Of a stretch of DNA of 64,000 nucleotides, positions 25,373 through 37,635 are shown in pieces. The position numbers were made by a program, and so were the translations under genes. The stretch is from Siphonodentalium dalli. Lineage: Eukaryota; Mollusca; Scaphopoda; Gadilida; Siphonodentaliidae. Each line of letters opens with the position of its first letter. The stretch's first letter is position 1. The notes beneath the pieces are model-generated. The model was not told the DNA's origin. It made no database searches and saw nothing but the letters and a program-made list of their open reading frames with translations. The stretch is taken from positions 3,435,784 to 3,499,783 of the forward strand of contig CP136066.1 in assembly GCA_032622095.1 (NCBI GenBank), in the 5' to 3' direction.

Positions 25373-25676
25373 ATTGGCTTAACAATTTTTTATCATGTTT
25401 TTTTAATAAATGTTTCTTACAATTTTTAGGACATAACATAAAAAAACATCCATTACCCTGCAGGGAGCCCCACACATACATAGAAGCACATAGAAGAGTG
25501 TCGTCTGCTCATGTTTGTCTGGGGCTCTGTATGGGTGAAATTATAAAATTGTTAAAGAATACAAGAAAAAATTATTAAAATTGTAAATAATTGTTAGGCC
25601 AATGCATTCTCTTATATATGCGAGGGGACCTATGGTCGACTCGCATATATAAGAGAATGCATTGGCACAGGGTAAA
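25373..25676. mobile_element. Truncated hairpin-pair element (right hairpin kept)
   Basis: Sequence from attggc at 25373 to about 25676 closely matches 17042-17345, including CCCTGCAGGG, the AGCCCCA/TGGGGCT pair and the 69-bp hairpin at 25598-25666. Only the last six bases of the left hairpin remain, so the left end was lost. Flanks beyond this stretch do not match either known TIR frame, apart from the shared gggtaaaa. Confidence 0.8.
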
Positions 25677-26811
25677 AAATGTGATAATAATTCCGCACGT
25701 GGAACGAATATCTCTTTCCCCTCACTGAATTCGATCATTTCGTTAAATCTATTGTTAGAATATCGGAATTTATTTTTAACAAAATGCTATAATTATGTTG
25801 TATAAAGTTGATTTTTGACAGATCGAGCATGTTCTGTACAATACATTTTGATGCAGTGCATTGGTGAACCAATCAGTAAGCACTGAATTTTCACAGTTCG
25901 CAGTCGCTACCAAAAACGGAAAGACATTTACATGATATCCTAGAATATCCAAAATTGTTGATATTCTGGTGCCAATTTGGCAGCAACCTTTGACTGGTAT
26001 AACAATTTTCCGTGAATTTGGGTACTGTACTTTGAGAACTACTATTGATGAATTATCCTGACTGAAAAAAATGCATAACAATTAAGAAATATGCACAAAA
26101 TTCGTCAGTTCTTAGGACAACCCTACATCTGAACTGAACTGACAATGACGTCATCTTTGTGACGTCATAATTCCCTCCAGTCGCGGACCCATGGATTCTA
26201 ACAAACTTTTTCCGAAGAAGTAAGTGATACCCTATCATAATATCATAGTCTCTACATTTGTTCAAACAATTCCCACGAAAGTACATAAGCGACTCTACTA
26301 TTTGGTAGATATGCTCAGACTCCATCATTTACCACGATAATTACTCACGGATCCGTTTCATACATCTGTCCGCTGCGAACTATCATGAGTCAGTTGTACG
26401 TGTTAAACTGGCATGACGGCTGAATTAGATGCTCTCTGGTGCGGAGACATTCTAACGTAGCATACTACACCTCTTATAGCGCGCCAATATCATCGTCGGG
26501 GAACGTGAAATTAAATTTGTATTCTAGCGTAGCACGACTTAAAGCAATAAAGTGCCACCGACCCCATGGGGGAACAGATTCATATCTAATGCGTAATCAA
26601 CTGGCGCAAAAACGCGATTACAATATTTAAATCACGATAGCTTTTCGCATTTTCGATTCCATATTTAAGTCTCATGGGTGCTGCTTTGGGCTTATGGAAG
26701 AGATGTTTACACGATTTGATAATCAGAGATATTACACAACGAATATTTTTTTCTGCACAACGTGCACACGTACTCTTCTGATGCGTGCGAAGCATAAAGT
26801 GTCAACTCTTC
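25677..26811. other. Intergenic sequence; nothing firmly recognised
   Basis: It contains the gacgtcatctttgtgacgtc repeat fragment near 26147. Overlapping minus-strand open frames of 91-101 codons (25776-26328) lack a known motif. Confidence 0.4.
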
Positions 26812-29800
26812 GATGAGATGAACACATCAATACTGATCGGTAAGAGGGGCGGCAACTCTATGTAACTAAGATGATATGAACACATCAATACTGATCGGTA
26901 AGAGGGGCGGCAACTTTATGTAACTAAGATGAGAGGAACACATCAATACTGATCGGTAAGAGGGGCGGCAACTGTATGTAACTAAGATGAGAGGAACACA
27001 TCAATACTGATCGGTAAGAGGGGCGGCAACTGTATGTAACTAAAATGAGAGGAATACATCAATACTGATCGGTGAGAGGGTCGGCAACTGTATGTAACTA
27101 AGATGAGAGGAACACATCAATACTGATCGGTGAGAGGGGCGGCAACTGTATGTAACTAAGATGAGAGGAACACATCAATACTGATCGGTAAGAGGGGCGG
27201 CAACTGTATGTAACTAAGATGAGAGGAACACACCACTACTGATCGGTGAGAGGGGCGGCAACTGTATGTAACTAAGATGATAGGAACACATCAATACTGA
27301 TCGGTAAGAGGGTCGGCAACTGTATGTAACTAAGATGAGATGAACACATCAATACTGATCGGTAAGAGGGGCGGCAACTATATGTAACTAAGATGAGAGG
27401 AACACCTCAATACTGATCGGTAAGAGGGGCGGCAACTGTATGTAACTAAGATGAGAGGAACACATCAATACTGATCGGTAAGAGGGGCGGCAACTATATG
27501 TAACTAAGATGAGAGGAACACATCAATACTGATCGGTAAGAGGGGCGGCAACCCTATGTAACTAAGATGAGAGGAACACATCAATACTGATCGGTAAGAG
27601 GGGCGGCAACTATATGTAACTAAGATGAGAGGAACACATCAATACTGATCGGTAAGAGGGGCGGCAACCCTATGTAACTAAGATGAGAGGAACACATCAA
27701 TACTGATCGGTAAGAGGGGCGGCAACCCTATGTAACTAAGATGAGAGGAACACATCAATACTGATCGGTAAGAGGGCGGCAACTGTATGTAACTAAGATG
27801 AGATGAACACATCAATACTGATCGGTAAGAGGGTCGGCAACTGTGTGTAACTAAGATGAGATGAACACATCAATACTGATCGGTAAGAGGGGCGGCAACT
27901 CTATGTAACTAAGATGAGAGGAACACATCAATACTGATCGGTAAGAGGGGCGGCAACTGTATGTAACTAAGATGAGAGGAACACATCAATACTGCTCGGT
28001 GAGAGGGGCGGCAACTGTATGTAACTAAGATGAGAGGAACACATCAATACTGATCGGTGAGAGGGGCGGCAACTGTATGTAACTAAGATGAGAGGAACAC
28101 ATCAATACTGATCGGTCAGAGGGGCGGCAACTGTATGTAACTAAGATGAGAGGAACACATCAATACTCATCGGTAAGAGGGGCGGCAACTGTATGTAACT
28201 AAGATGATATGAACACATCAATACTGATCGGTAAGAGGGGCGGCAACTGTATGTAACTAAGATGATATGAACACATCAATACTGATCGGTAAGAGGGGCG
28301 GCAACTTTATGTAACTAAGATGAGAGGAACACATCAATACTGATCGGTAAGAGGGGCGGCAACTGTATGTAACTAAGATGAGAGGAACACATCAATACTG
28401 ATCGGTAAGAGGGGCGGCAACTGTATGTAACTAAAATGAGAGGAATACATCAATACTGATCGGTGAGAGGGTCGGCAACTGTATGTAACTAAGATGAGAG
28501 GAACACATCAATACTGATCGGTGAGAGGGGCGGCAACTGTATGTAACTAAGATGAGAGGAACACATCAATACTGATCGGTAAGAGGGGCGGCAACTGTAT
28601 GTAACTAAGATGAGAGGAACACACCACTACTGATCGGTGAGAGGGGCGGCAACTGTATGTAACTAAGATGATAGGAACACATCAATACTGATCGGTAAGA
28701 GGGTCGGCAACTGTATGTAACTAAGATGAGATGAACACATCAATACTGATCGGTAAGAGGGGCGGCAACTATATGTAACTAAGATGAGAGGAACACCTCA
28801 ATACTGATCGGTAAGAGGGGCGGCAACTGTATGTAACTAAGATGAGAGGAACACATCAATACTGATCGGTAAGAGGGGCGGCAACTATATGTAACTAAGA
28901 TGAGAGGAACACACCAATACTGATCGGTAAGAGGGGCGGCAACCCTATGTAACTAAGATGAGAGGAACACATCAATACTGATCGGTAAGAGGGGCGGCAA
29001 CTATATGTAACTAAGATGAGAGGAACACATCAATACTGATCGGTAAGAGGGGCGGCAACCCTATGTAACTAAGATGAGAGGAACACATCAATACTGATCG
29101 GTAAGAGGGGCGGCAACCCTATGTAACTAAGATGATAGGAACACATCAATACTGATCGGTAAGAGGGCGGCAACTGTATGTAACTAAGATGAGATGAACA
29201 CATCAATACTGATCGGTAAGAGGGTCGGCAACTGTGTGTAACTAAGATGAGATGAACACATCAATACTGATCGGTAAGAGGGGCGGCAACTCTATGTAAC
29301 TAAGATGAGAGGAACACATCAATACTGATCGGTAAGAGGGGCGGCAACTGTATGTAACTAAGATGAGAGGAACACATCAATACTGCTCGGTGAGAGGGGC
29401 GGCAACTGTATGTAACTAAGATGAGAGGAACACATCAATACTGATCGGTGAGAGGGGCGGCAACTGTATGTAACTAAGATGAGAGGAACACATCAATACT
29501 GATCGGTCAGAGGGGCGGCAACTGTATGTAACTAAGATGAGAGGAACACATCAATACTGATCGGTAAGAGGGGCGGCAACTGTATGTAACTAAGATGATA
29601 GGAACACATCAATACTGATCGGTAAGAGGGGCGGCAACTGTATGTAACTAAGATGAGAGGAACACATCAATACTGATCGGTAAGAGGCGCGGCAACTGTA
29701 TGTAACTAAGATGAGAGGAACACATCAATACTGATCGGTAAGAGGCGCGGCATCTGTATGTAACTAAGATGAGAGGAACACATCAATACTGATCGGTAAG

Positions 29801-29824
29801 AGGCGCGGCAACTGTATGTAACTA
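26812..29824. repeat. 58-bp satellite array, about 52 units
   Basis: The unit is tgagaggaacacatcaatac, tgatcggtaagaggggcggc, then aactgtatgtaactaaga. Recurrent variants include ggtaagag/ggtgagag, ggggcgg/gggtcgg and actgtatg/accctatg. The last units (from about 29683) share aggcgcggc, an edge-specific variant. The array ends at gtaactacggac. Confidence 0.97.
26868..29649. repeat. Higher-order duplication in the 58-bp satellite, 1391-bp offset (24 units)
   Basis: Rare variants recur at a constant spacing. taaaatgaga lies at 27041 and 28432, and caccactact at 27231 and 28622, both 1391 bp apart. That equals 24 units minus one base, and a one-G-short unit (gtaagagggcggc) near 27770 accounts for the missing base. 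Confidence 0.85.
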
Positions 29825-30046
29825 CGGACTAATCACGAAGTCACAATGGCGAAACCGAAGTTGGGCAAATCTGAACCGTTCTGAGGGCAATCAATGTCAA
29901 AGTCAAAGTCAAGATTGCTATTGCATGGAGTACTGTACACTAAATCTGGCCATTTATGTGACCATCTCATTTTGCACTCAACATAATATATGCAATAAAT
30001 GAATGAATTTGAGCACTGATTAGTGCAAAAATATAGTCGTGTGTAA

Positions 30047-30437
30047 CCCGTTACCCAACAAAACGGCCAAAACCGGTCAAATAAAGCTTAAACATCCTAA
30101 AATATCTTCGGTCTGTCTCAATAGAACCATACAAATATGGATATCATTGGAACCGGCTCCTTTACCACATTGTGATAGTTACAGTTATGCCCTGTGCCAA
30201 TGCATTCTCTTATATATGCGAGTCGACCATAGGTCGCCTCGCATATATAAGAGAATGCATTGGCCTAAACAAATCTTTTTTTAACACTTTTTACCATTTT
30301 GTCTTACATTCTTTAACAATTTTATAATTTTTAATGTGTTAAGCCAATGCATTCTCTTATATATGCGAGGCGACCTATGGTCGACTCGCATATATAAGAG
30401 AATGCATTGGCACAGGGCCCTTCTGTCGGGCAAAGGG
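30047..30437 (-). mobile_element. TTAA-type hairpin-pair MITE, copy B (391 bp, inverted)
   Basis: The ends are CCCGTTACCCAACA at 30047 and a complement reading tcgggcaaaggg at 30437. The right flank is TTAA; the left flank is GTAA, so it is decayed by one base. The long shoulder (ggccaaaaccggtc...atatcattggaaccggctcc) is on the left, so the element lies opposite to copies A and C. Hairpins are at 30196-30264 and 30343-30411 around a 78-bp AT-rich spacer. Confidence 0.8.
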
Positions 30438-30744
30438 TTAATGAACATTGCAAATAAAATGGTAATTATAATGAAACTGAATATATGACTCTTATATTTA
30501 TATATAGATAAAACACTTGTAATAACATGATGCAATGCGGTACATATATAATGGCATGACGTATTACTATGTACACATAAGTTAGGACACCTAAAACCAT
30601 ATGTATATGATAATGAATGTTTAACCACTTCCGTGCAGGATGAACGAGTTAAACCCTCAAAGTATAACCGAACCGTTCCAATGTCACAACCATAGCTGTT
30701 GATTCTTTGCTGAGTATTCAAAATAATGTTATCGATTATAGTAT

Positions 30745-31960
30745 AACTAGCAGGTTAGCCCGCCACTGGCGGCATTCGTCCCATGACTTTGTTCGAAAAA
30801 GCAATTGCAACAGGTTCCGAGACACTTGTCCTGCATTTGCACCAAATTTCGTCGAAATCAGCAAATTTTACCCCATTTGACCTTAAATTGACAATTTTGT
30901 AGGTCAAGGTCAGGTCGTGGTCATGATTTGACCCGTCCAAAACACTCCCCGGACAAAAGTACAGAAATCCGCCAGTTTTACCCCATTTGACCTTGAATTG
31001 ACCAGTTTGAAGGTCAATGTCACGTCGGGGTAACGATTTGACCCGTCCGTGACACTTTCGGGACAAAAGTACCCATAGGTAGCAAGTTTGGGCTCAATCG
31101 GTTGACCCGTCCCGAGTTTACCATTTTGCTTCCATAGAATTTTCATGGGACGAATGTCAACAAGATGACTTTAATCACATTTTTAGAGAAATTTTGGGAG
31201 TAGCGTTCTCAGCAAGAATACAACTTGATTGGAAATGAATAACTGCCATAAAATGTACATGATCTGAACTGCGCTCCTCGTGAGACATTTCGTTCTCGAG
31301 CGGGTGAAGGATTTCCCATTAAAATCGATTTATGTCGATAAAACTCTTATTTTTCAATATTTTAATCTGAGACTTTGTATGTCTGCGTGTAATACTTATA
31401 TATTCTTAAAATGACAGAGTCCAACACGTAATTATGTTTTAGATGAAAGAAATTAAAATTATTCGATGCTAAATTTTAACACGGGATTTCCCATTAAAAT
31501 CGATTTATGTCGATAAAACTCTTATTTTTCAAAATTTTAAGCTGAGACTTGGTGTGTCTGTGTGTAATACTTACATATTCTTAAAATGACAGAGTTATGG
31601 TTTGATGAAAGAAATTAAATTTGTTCGATGCTAAATTTCGAGCGATAACGTTGCGTTGAATTGTAAACAAACTCTCTTTTATAGCGACGCATCATATACA
31701 AACGCTCATTAAATTATCACGTGATTAACCCCCGAGTGCCGTTTTGTGTGATTGGTGGTGGAGAATGAGTGCTCAGGGCTTCTCCAAAACGCCGCGACGA
31801 CGATTCGCGTGGGTTTTTACCCTTAGATGGGAAGTGTGAGCTGAATCGAGCCAGCCGTTTTCGATTCTATAGAGGACAAATATACACACATATATATATA
31901 TATACACATATATTTACGTAGTTCTCAAAATATATAGTAGACAAGTATTGGTTATCGATT
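30745..31960 (-). repeat. Dispersed repeat, copy 2 (inverted relative to 19860-20620)
   Basis: Landmarks run in reverse complement of copy 1: tagcccgccactggcggcat, repeated ttgaccttgaattgacc motifs, cttctccaaaacgccgcgac, tttttacccttagatgggaa and gttctcaaaatatatagtag. It is about 450 bp longer than copy 1. Much of the extra length is the duplicated block at 31309-31640. Confidence 0.7.
31309..31640. repeat. Tandem duplication of a roughly 175-bp block
   Basis: gatttcccattaaaatcgat and the following ttatgtcgataaaactctta are present at 31310 and again at 31486. Both copies continue to gatgaaagaaattaaa and tcgatgctaaattt. The second copy is slightly shorter. Confidence 0.9.
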
Positions 31961-32263
31961 ATAGTTTTACAAGTATTGGTTATCGATTATAGTATTACAT
32001 GTATTGATTATCGATTATAGTATTACAAGTATTGGTTATCGATTATAGTATTACAAGTATTGGTTATCGATTATAGTATTGCAATTATTGCTTATCGATT
32101 ATAGTATTACAAGTATTGGTTATCGATTATATTATTACAAGTATTGGTTATCGATTATAGTATTACAAGTATTGGTTATCGATTATAGTATTACAATTAT
32201 TGCTTATCGATTATAGTATTACAAGTATTGCTTATCGATAATAGTATTACAAGTATTGGTTTT
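31943..32263. repeat. 28-bp minisatellite, about 11 units
   Basis: The unit is agtattggttatcgattata plus gtattaca, with variants such as aattattgcttatcg. Part of the same motif appears alone at 30728 (ttatcgattatagta). Confidence 0.93.
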
Positions 32264-34489
32264 TACTTTCGAGATATTTCGTCCAACTCTCTTTGATTGT
32301 GTTCAATTATCTGGTCGAAAAATGGCTCCCGTGAACTTTGGAGGGTCAATGATATGCACAAGTTCAAAGAGCCATGACCTCTGCGTGTAAAATATGATAT
32401 TAATAGTCTTGTCACATGACGGGTTGCGATCCAAAATATTCCTAATAATAATCGCTTTTGAGTTGTTCGCGGTATCGAAATAGATCGATAATACCTGCAC
32501 TATCTTTCTACGTTCATTAGACATGTATGTCCGAGAGAGACACCTCGTCACAACAAATGTACGGGCCCATTACCTGTTCTGGTTAAAGCACAGAGCCCAC
32601 GTGCAGCTATGCAAGTGAGTCTGGGGTAAATGGGGGGGGGTCTGTATCAACCAGCATAATTACGTCAGTCTCACCCAATCACACCATAACCTGGAAAACG
32701 ATGTATCCTATCAGGCGATTGTTGGAATGCCTTTACAGTGGTAGATTCGTCACATTGCTAACAAATATCGCTTAAACATTGTCTGTCATACTGTCCCACT
32801 GCATGGTTTCAATGCAGAACTTATGTTTAGCCACGCATAGCTACCTCTTGTTGGTGGTAATATATATATTCCCCCAATTACCCCATACTCACTTGCAAAG
32901 CTGTGGAGTCTGTATTTTAACCAGAACTGGCCCAATGCATAATATGCGCTTTGTTTTATCGGAATGTTTGAATCGGAAACGGACTGTCCGGAGATGGTAT
33001 ATTGATTTGTCTTAACCTGAACTACATTTCCATTTTGTACACGACCGCTGAATAAAAAAATCAACCGGCACAAACGAAGTGATCCCCCATTTGTGGGCCG
33101 TATACGTGTAAAACACGTAATTTCAGCGCTATATCGAGAAAGTTGTTCGTAATTATCCAGCGTATATATGTTTTGAGATACCTCTTACCATACTATGACC
33201 ACAAAATTGGGGAGTTCGAAAGAAACAGGTACAATTAGAAGAAAAAAAACACGTGGTAGTATCAGTATTATGTTATGCACATTTCAATTATGATTGCAAT
33301 AGTTGTCGCATCGGTGTTCACTGTGTATACACTAAAGAGCAGAAGCGTGGCATGCAATGGTTTTGGTTGCGTTGTCAAACAGGCGGCAACGCGGTAATTA
33401 TATCGACAGCTGTCCGTGTTCAATTCGCTCACGAGTTGTGTGACATCCTGGTGTGTGTAAAGTTATCGGTTTGTATGCACACTATATTAAACAGCTATGC
33501 ATGCAATTGTGAAACCGGAGGTATCTATATCAGGTAGAAACAATTACTCTAGAGTGATCTCAGAATGAAACATGAAGGCAAACTGAATACAAACAAAATA
33601 GACACGTGTTGCAATGTAGTCAGTAGTCAAGTGCTTCAGTTGGAGTACACATACAGGAATTATCCCAGCGTGCTTTGTTGCATTCGCGGCTTGTGCAGTG
33701 TATACACGCTGGATTTATATGTAATGCCACAATTGTCTGTGCGACTAATCTCATAGTGTCACGTCGGACAGAGAACTGACATCACTAAACGGAAACACAA
33801 TGCAGAAGTGCAGTCGTATGTCGAGTGCCACCAGACGTAAAGGAATTCTCCCAGCGTGTCTCTATGTATGAGAGCCAATTTGGAAGATCGCATAGGGCTG
33901 AAGAGGGCGTCGTATCGAGCGTACAGTCGCTCGGGAAGCCATGCATGTTTTATGCAAGTTCTCAGCGATGCCCGTATGTTCTTGTGTCTCGCCTCTCCAT
34001 TATTGATCTTAATATTTCATGATTGACATGTCTTCACCAAAACGGTTCATTGTCACTGCAGGAGCCAGGTCGGCGATGCACACTGTATTGACGGGTCGTA
34101 GCATCAAACTAAACTTGTTTGTAAAGGTCACACGACATTATGCACAAGGTTGCCGTGTCCACGCTCCATGTGTGCTTCGTTCCATGAAGATCGATGACGT
34201 CGTACCGGCATCCTTTATGCCGTACTGTTTGTTCCTTCTGTGTGTGGACTACAGGTTCCACAACAGTAACTAAGTCCCCAATGCCGACAATTTACACGAG
34301 GTGTGTCAAGTTTACAACGAGACCACTTGTAGCACCACTCGACGCATCAATATGCGCGTATTTTGTATGCAACACATACATACAAACATTGGTAATCAGG
34401 GGGGTTATGATTTAGTCCCGGTCGTCTATACCGGGTGTGCCTCATCAGCTATGACACACATCTATTCACGCTGCCATATGAAAAGTTGG
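32264..34489. other. Long stretch without a supported gene
   Basis: Several plus-strand open frames of 62-94 codons lie between 32779 and 34415, overlapping in competing frames and with no domain. Phrases such as attatcccagcgtg and attctcccagcgtg (33660, 33846) and tgtgtatacac-like words recur loosely. That hints at very old repeats but is not enough to define a unit. A homopolymer of nine or more G lies near 32632. Confidence 0.35.
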
Positions 34490-34951
34490 CCAGTGGCCGA
34501 TAGTTTTTTTTTAGAAAATGGCCAGAACAAATTTAGTTTTGCCAAACTGTTGACCATAGCTTTGTTTACCTCAAAATAAAATAACCCAAATTAATATTGT
34601 AACGGGTGCGACTTGAGAATCAAATTTATAATATGAACAGAATGCCAACTGATTATGTGACACAGCTTAATGGGTAACACAATGCACTCACGGCAGTGCA
34701 TTACCAAACTGTGTATTACAACAGTCATGATGATTAACACGAATTAGTCATGTGTATGTCATAAGGCTGAATGGTGGATAGTGGTATATTATCAAGTAAC
34801 ACTAGTGGGTTCAAAGATGTCTATAATTATTTGAATGTATGGACATAATAAAATACAAATATTCATTAATTGCGAGACCAGAAAATGAGGATTTAATTTG
34901 GACAAAACAAATTATAATTGGCCAAAAAATTGGCCAACATGTTTTTGGTCA

Positions 34952-35462
34952 AGTGGTCCTGCTAGTATGCTATGGTGCGGGTGGTCCTGCTGAATTGCTA
35001 TGATGCTGATGGTACGGCTGAATTGCTGTGATGCGGGTAGGGACAACTGACGCCGTTACGAACAAGGACAGTTATTCTTTCTAAAGTTGTCATTTTCGCG
35101 GTGTTTGGATAATCCGAGCGATTTGAGAAAAAAACCAGTGTTGAAAAATATAATAATACATGAACTGGTGTTTCCAACACGACGTGAATAACTATCTTGA
35201 TTACAGTCAATTTTCAACAACTAACACAACCATTATTAAACATATTGCGCAATCAATATATTTTTGAACAATTGACACACATTAAGGCTTTTCTTGTATA
35301 TGTTCAGACCATCGGACCACCGCGAAAAATCAAATTAAAAAAAACATTGCGGTACTTTTTGTTAACAGCATCAGTTTGCCCCTAACAACATTACAGCAAT
35401 TCAGCAGGACCCAACCGCATCATAGCACATTAGCAGGACCACTCGACCAGGGTTGTGTATAT
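34952..35462. mobile_element. Foldback element with tandem-repeat termini (best copy)
   Basis: The left end carries several copies of a roughly 28-30-bp motif, ggtcctgctgaattgctatg followed by atgctgatgg. The right end carries the complement, cagcaattcagcaggaccca followed by accgcatcatagc. The outermost parts pair as tcaagtggtcctgct/agcaggaccactcga. The interior is AT-rich and non-coding. Related copies lie at 22380-22875, 36430-36712 and 41008-41506. Confidence 0.75.
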
Positions 35463-35709
35463 CGATTTCATTCATAGCTAATAACTCCCAATGTGAGTGG
35501 ATTATATGGGCAACCATGCATTGGAATGCACGATTTGCATGATGCTGGTTACGTTAACTTTAAACACATAATTATTGTGATTTATCACAGTATCAATGAT
35601 TGGGGTACACGTTTCAGCAAGTTACATAATACATTTCTCTCTATACATGGGTGGATAGAAATATTTTGAACAGGATGACTCGTTACAATCGTGGTGTGTC
35701 GCTTAGACT
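35463..35709. other. Short unannotated intergenic stretch
   Basis: I see no structure or coding signal here. Confidence 0.4.
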
Positions 35710-36110
35710 GAAACACAATAAGAATATATGATGAGAATGTGTATGGTGAGAGTGCGTATGGTGATATTGTGTATGGTGGGAGTGTATGATGAGAGTAAGT
35801 ATGGTGATTTTGTGTTTGGTGAGATTGTGTATGGTGAGAGTGCATGGTGAGAGTATATATGGTGATAGTGTGTATGGTGAGGTGTGTAAGGTGATATTGT
35901 GCATGGTGAGGTGTGTATGATGAGAGTGTGTATGGTGATACTGTGTATGGTGATGTGTACATTGTGAGAGTGTGTATGGCGATAATGTGTATGGTGATGT
36001 GTGTAAGGTTATATTGTGTATGGTGAGGCGTGTATGATGAGAGTGTGTATGGTGATATTCTTTATGGTGAGGTGTGTATGGTCAGAGTGTGTATGGTCAA
36101 GTATCCCGTT
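35710..36110. repeat. Irregular minisatellite built on gtgtatggtga
   Basis: More than 20 imperfect copies of gtgtatggtga(gagt/tatt) alternate in mixed spacing. The minus-strand open frames rich in His/Thr/Ser across it are composition effects. Confidence 0.9.
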
Positions 36111-36429
36111 ATGTCCTAATTAACAGCCGCCTCTCTGGACACATATGATATGATATTGGGCCCGTGCGCCTAATATGTATGTTGCTATTATATTTTAATG
36201 TATAAATTATCGACAAATAATCATGATTAAACCGTTGTTAAAACTGTAGGACTGGACAATGAGAAATAATTGTGTCTTTAATTGAACGGTTTCGTCAGAC
36301 ACTCCCCAAATCGATTTGATCCAGTTTGATATTCGGAAATTATGTGTGTCCAGTTTAGAGTAAGGTATTTGTCTTTGCTTGTCATACAATGGACAATTAA
36401 CAAATGAAGGCATGCTACTTTCCAATGCG

Positions 36430-36712
36430 AATAAGCGATGATGCAGGTGTGTGATGTTTATTTTACTATGATGTTGGTCGGTACTGATAATTGTATGTGT
36501 TGTTGGTTGGCACTGATAATGTTCTATGTTGTTGGTGGTCCCTACTAACTCCATGTGGTATCGATGCGTCCTGCTCATTGCGCTATGCTGTTGTTGTGCA
36601 ATGTATCGTTATATGTTCTAAAAATATCGGTTTGTCCTACCAGTGTCATAGAACATCAGCACGACCCACCATCACCATAGCTATTCAGCAGGACCACTTA
36701 GACATATATGTT
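36430..36712. mobile_element. Foldback-family element, rearranged copy
   Basis: The left part has several diverged motifs like actgataatgttctatgttg followed by ttggtggtcc. The right part has the complementary catagctattcagcaggacc followed by acttagac. The interior is very short, so the copy is mostly terminal repeats. Confidence 0.55.
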
Positions 36713-36954
36713 GACCATGGACTATTACATGCAACCTGTTCTCCGGAAAATAAGCTCATACTTATTAATTGTAACTCAAAAATTACAAATAAGCCCATAT
36801 CAGCATTATTTTAATCTGAATTACGCTCTATATCAACTTAAATCGGCTTACCATATGTACGAGAATTATAATGTGTTTTCACTGTGGCCCGCGCCATAAC
36901 ACATAATATTGGATATAAGTCCACTATATATATGATCATTTCAGAATAAATAAG

Positions 36955-37150
36955 TCCAATATGAACCTATGGTAATATTTTGGTCCAATATGAGCCTATG
37001 GTAATACTTTGGTCCAATATGATCCTATGGTAATACTTTGGTCCAATATGAGCCTATGGTAATACTTTGGTCCAATATGAACCTATGGTAATACTTTGGT
37101 CCAATATGAACCTATGGTAATACTTTGGTCCAATATGAACCTGGTTATAC
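36955..37150. repeat. 29-bp minisatellite, about 7 units
   Basis: The unit is tggtccaatatgaacctatg plus gtaatactt, with gaacc/gagcc/gatcc variants. Confidence 0.95.
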
Positions 37151-37209
37151 GGTGATATGTCAGTATGTGAGCTAAATGCGACCATAGCCATTACATTATT
37201 CTGTTGTGA

Positions 37210-37635
37210 TGCATCATGTCCGTCTCGGACCCGTCGTGTTTCTGTCAGATTGGTTATATTGTCTGAAATGCCCGCCGTTTCGATGACGACAACTCGTCAA
37301 TCCTTATCGTGTATTATTGAGAACTATTGCTTTTATGCAGACAGTTCTTAATGTGCCTGAGTCTGAAACAGAGGTCACCGCATTGAGTCACCGCCCACGA
37401 TGTCCGCCTTAAAACGTAGGCCTACACCGCACCCAACACACTGCACATGATATATGTAACTGCGAACTGACCACGTGGGGTAAACAATTTAACATAGACG
37501 TCTTGGACCCGCCGTGTTCCTGTCAGATTGACATATTGCCTGATATGCCTGTCGACTCCATTACGACACCTCGTAAATCCATACCGTGTTTTACTGAGAA
37601 CTATTTCTTACACTCAGACGGTTACAACTGATAGT
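37210..37635. repeat. Direct repeat of about 140 bp, 287 bp apart
   Basis: tctcggacccgtcgtgtttc and what follows (gtcagattg, atattg-ctga, cgacaactcgtcaatcc, ttattgagaactatt) at 37220-37350 is matched at 37503-37632. The second copy has tcttggacccgccgtgttcc, then gtcagattgacatattgcct, then ttactgagaactatt. The copies are clearly diverged and non-coding. Confidence 0.7.

Noticed and set aside
30281-30721. 146-codon minus-strand protein
   Set aside because: It runs through the hairpin-pair element, whose arms are translated in the frame; not a gene.
35585-35962. His/Thr-rich protein on the minus strand
   Set aside because: It is a translation of the gtgtatggtga minisatellite.
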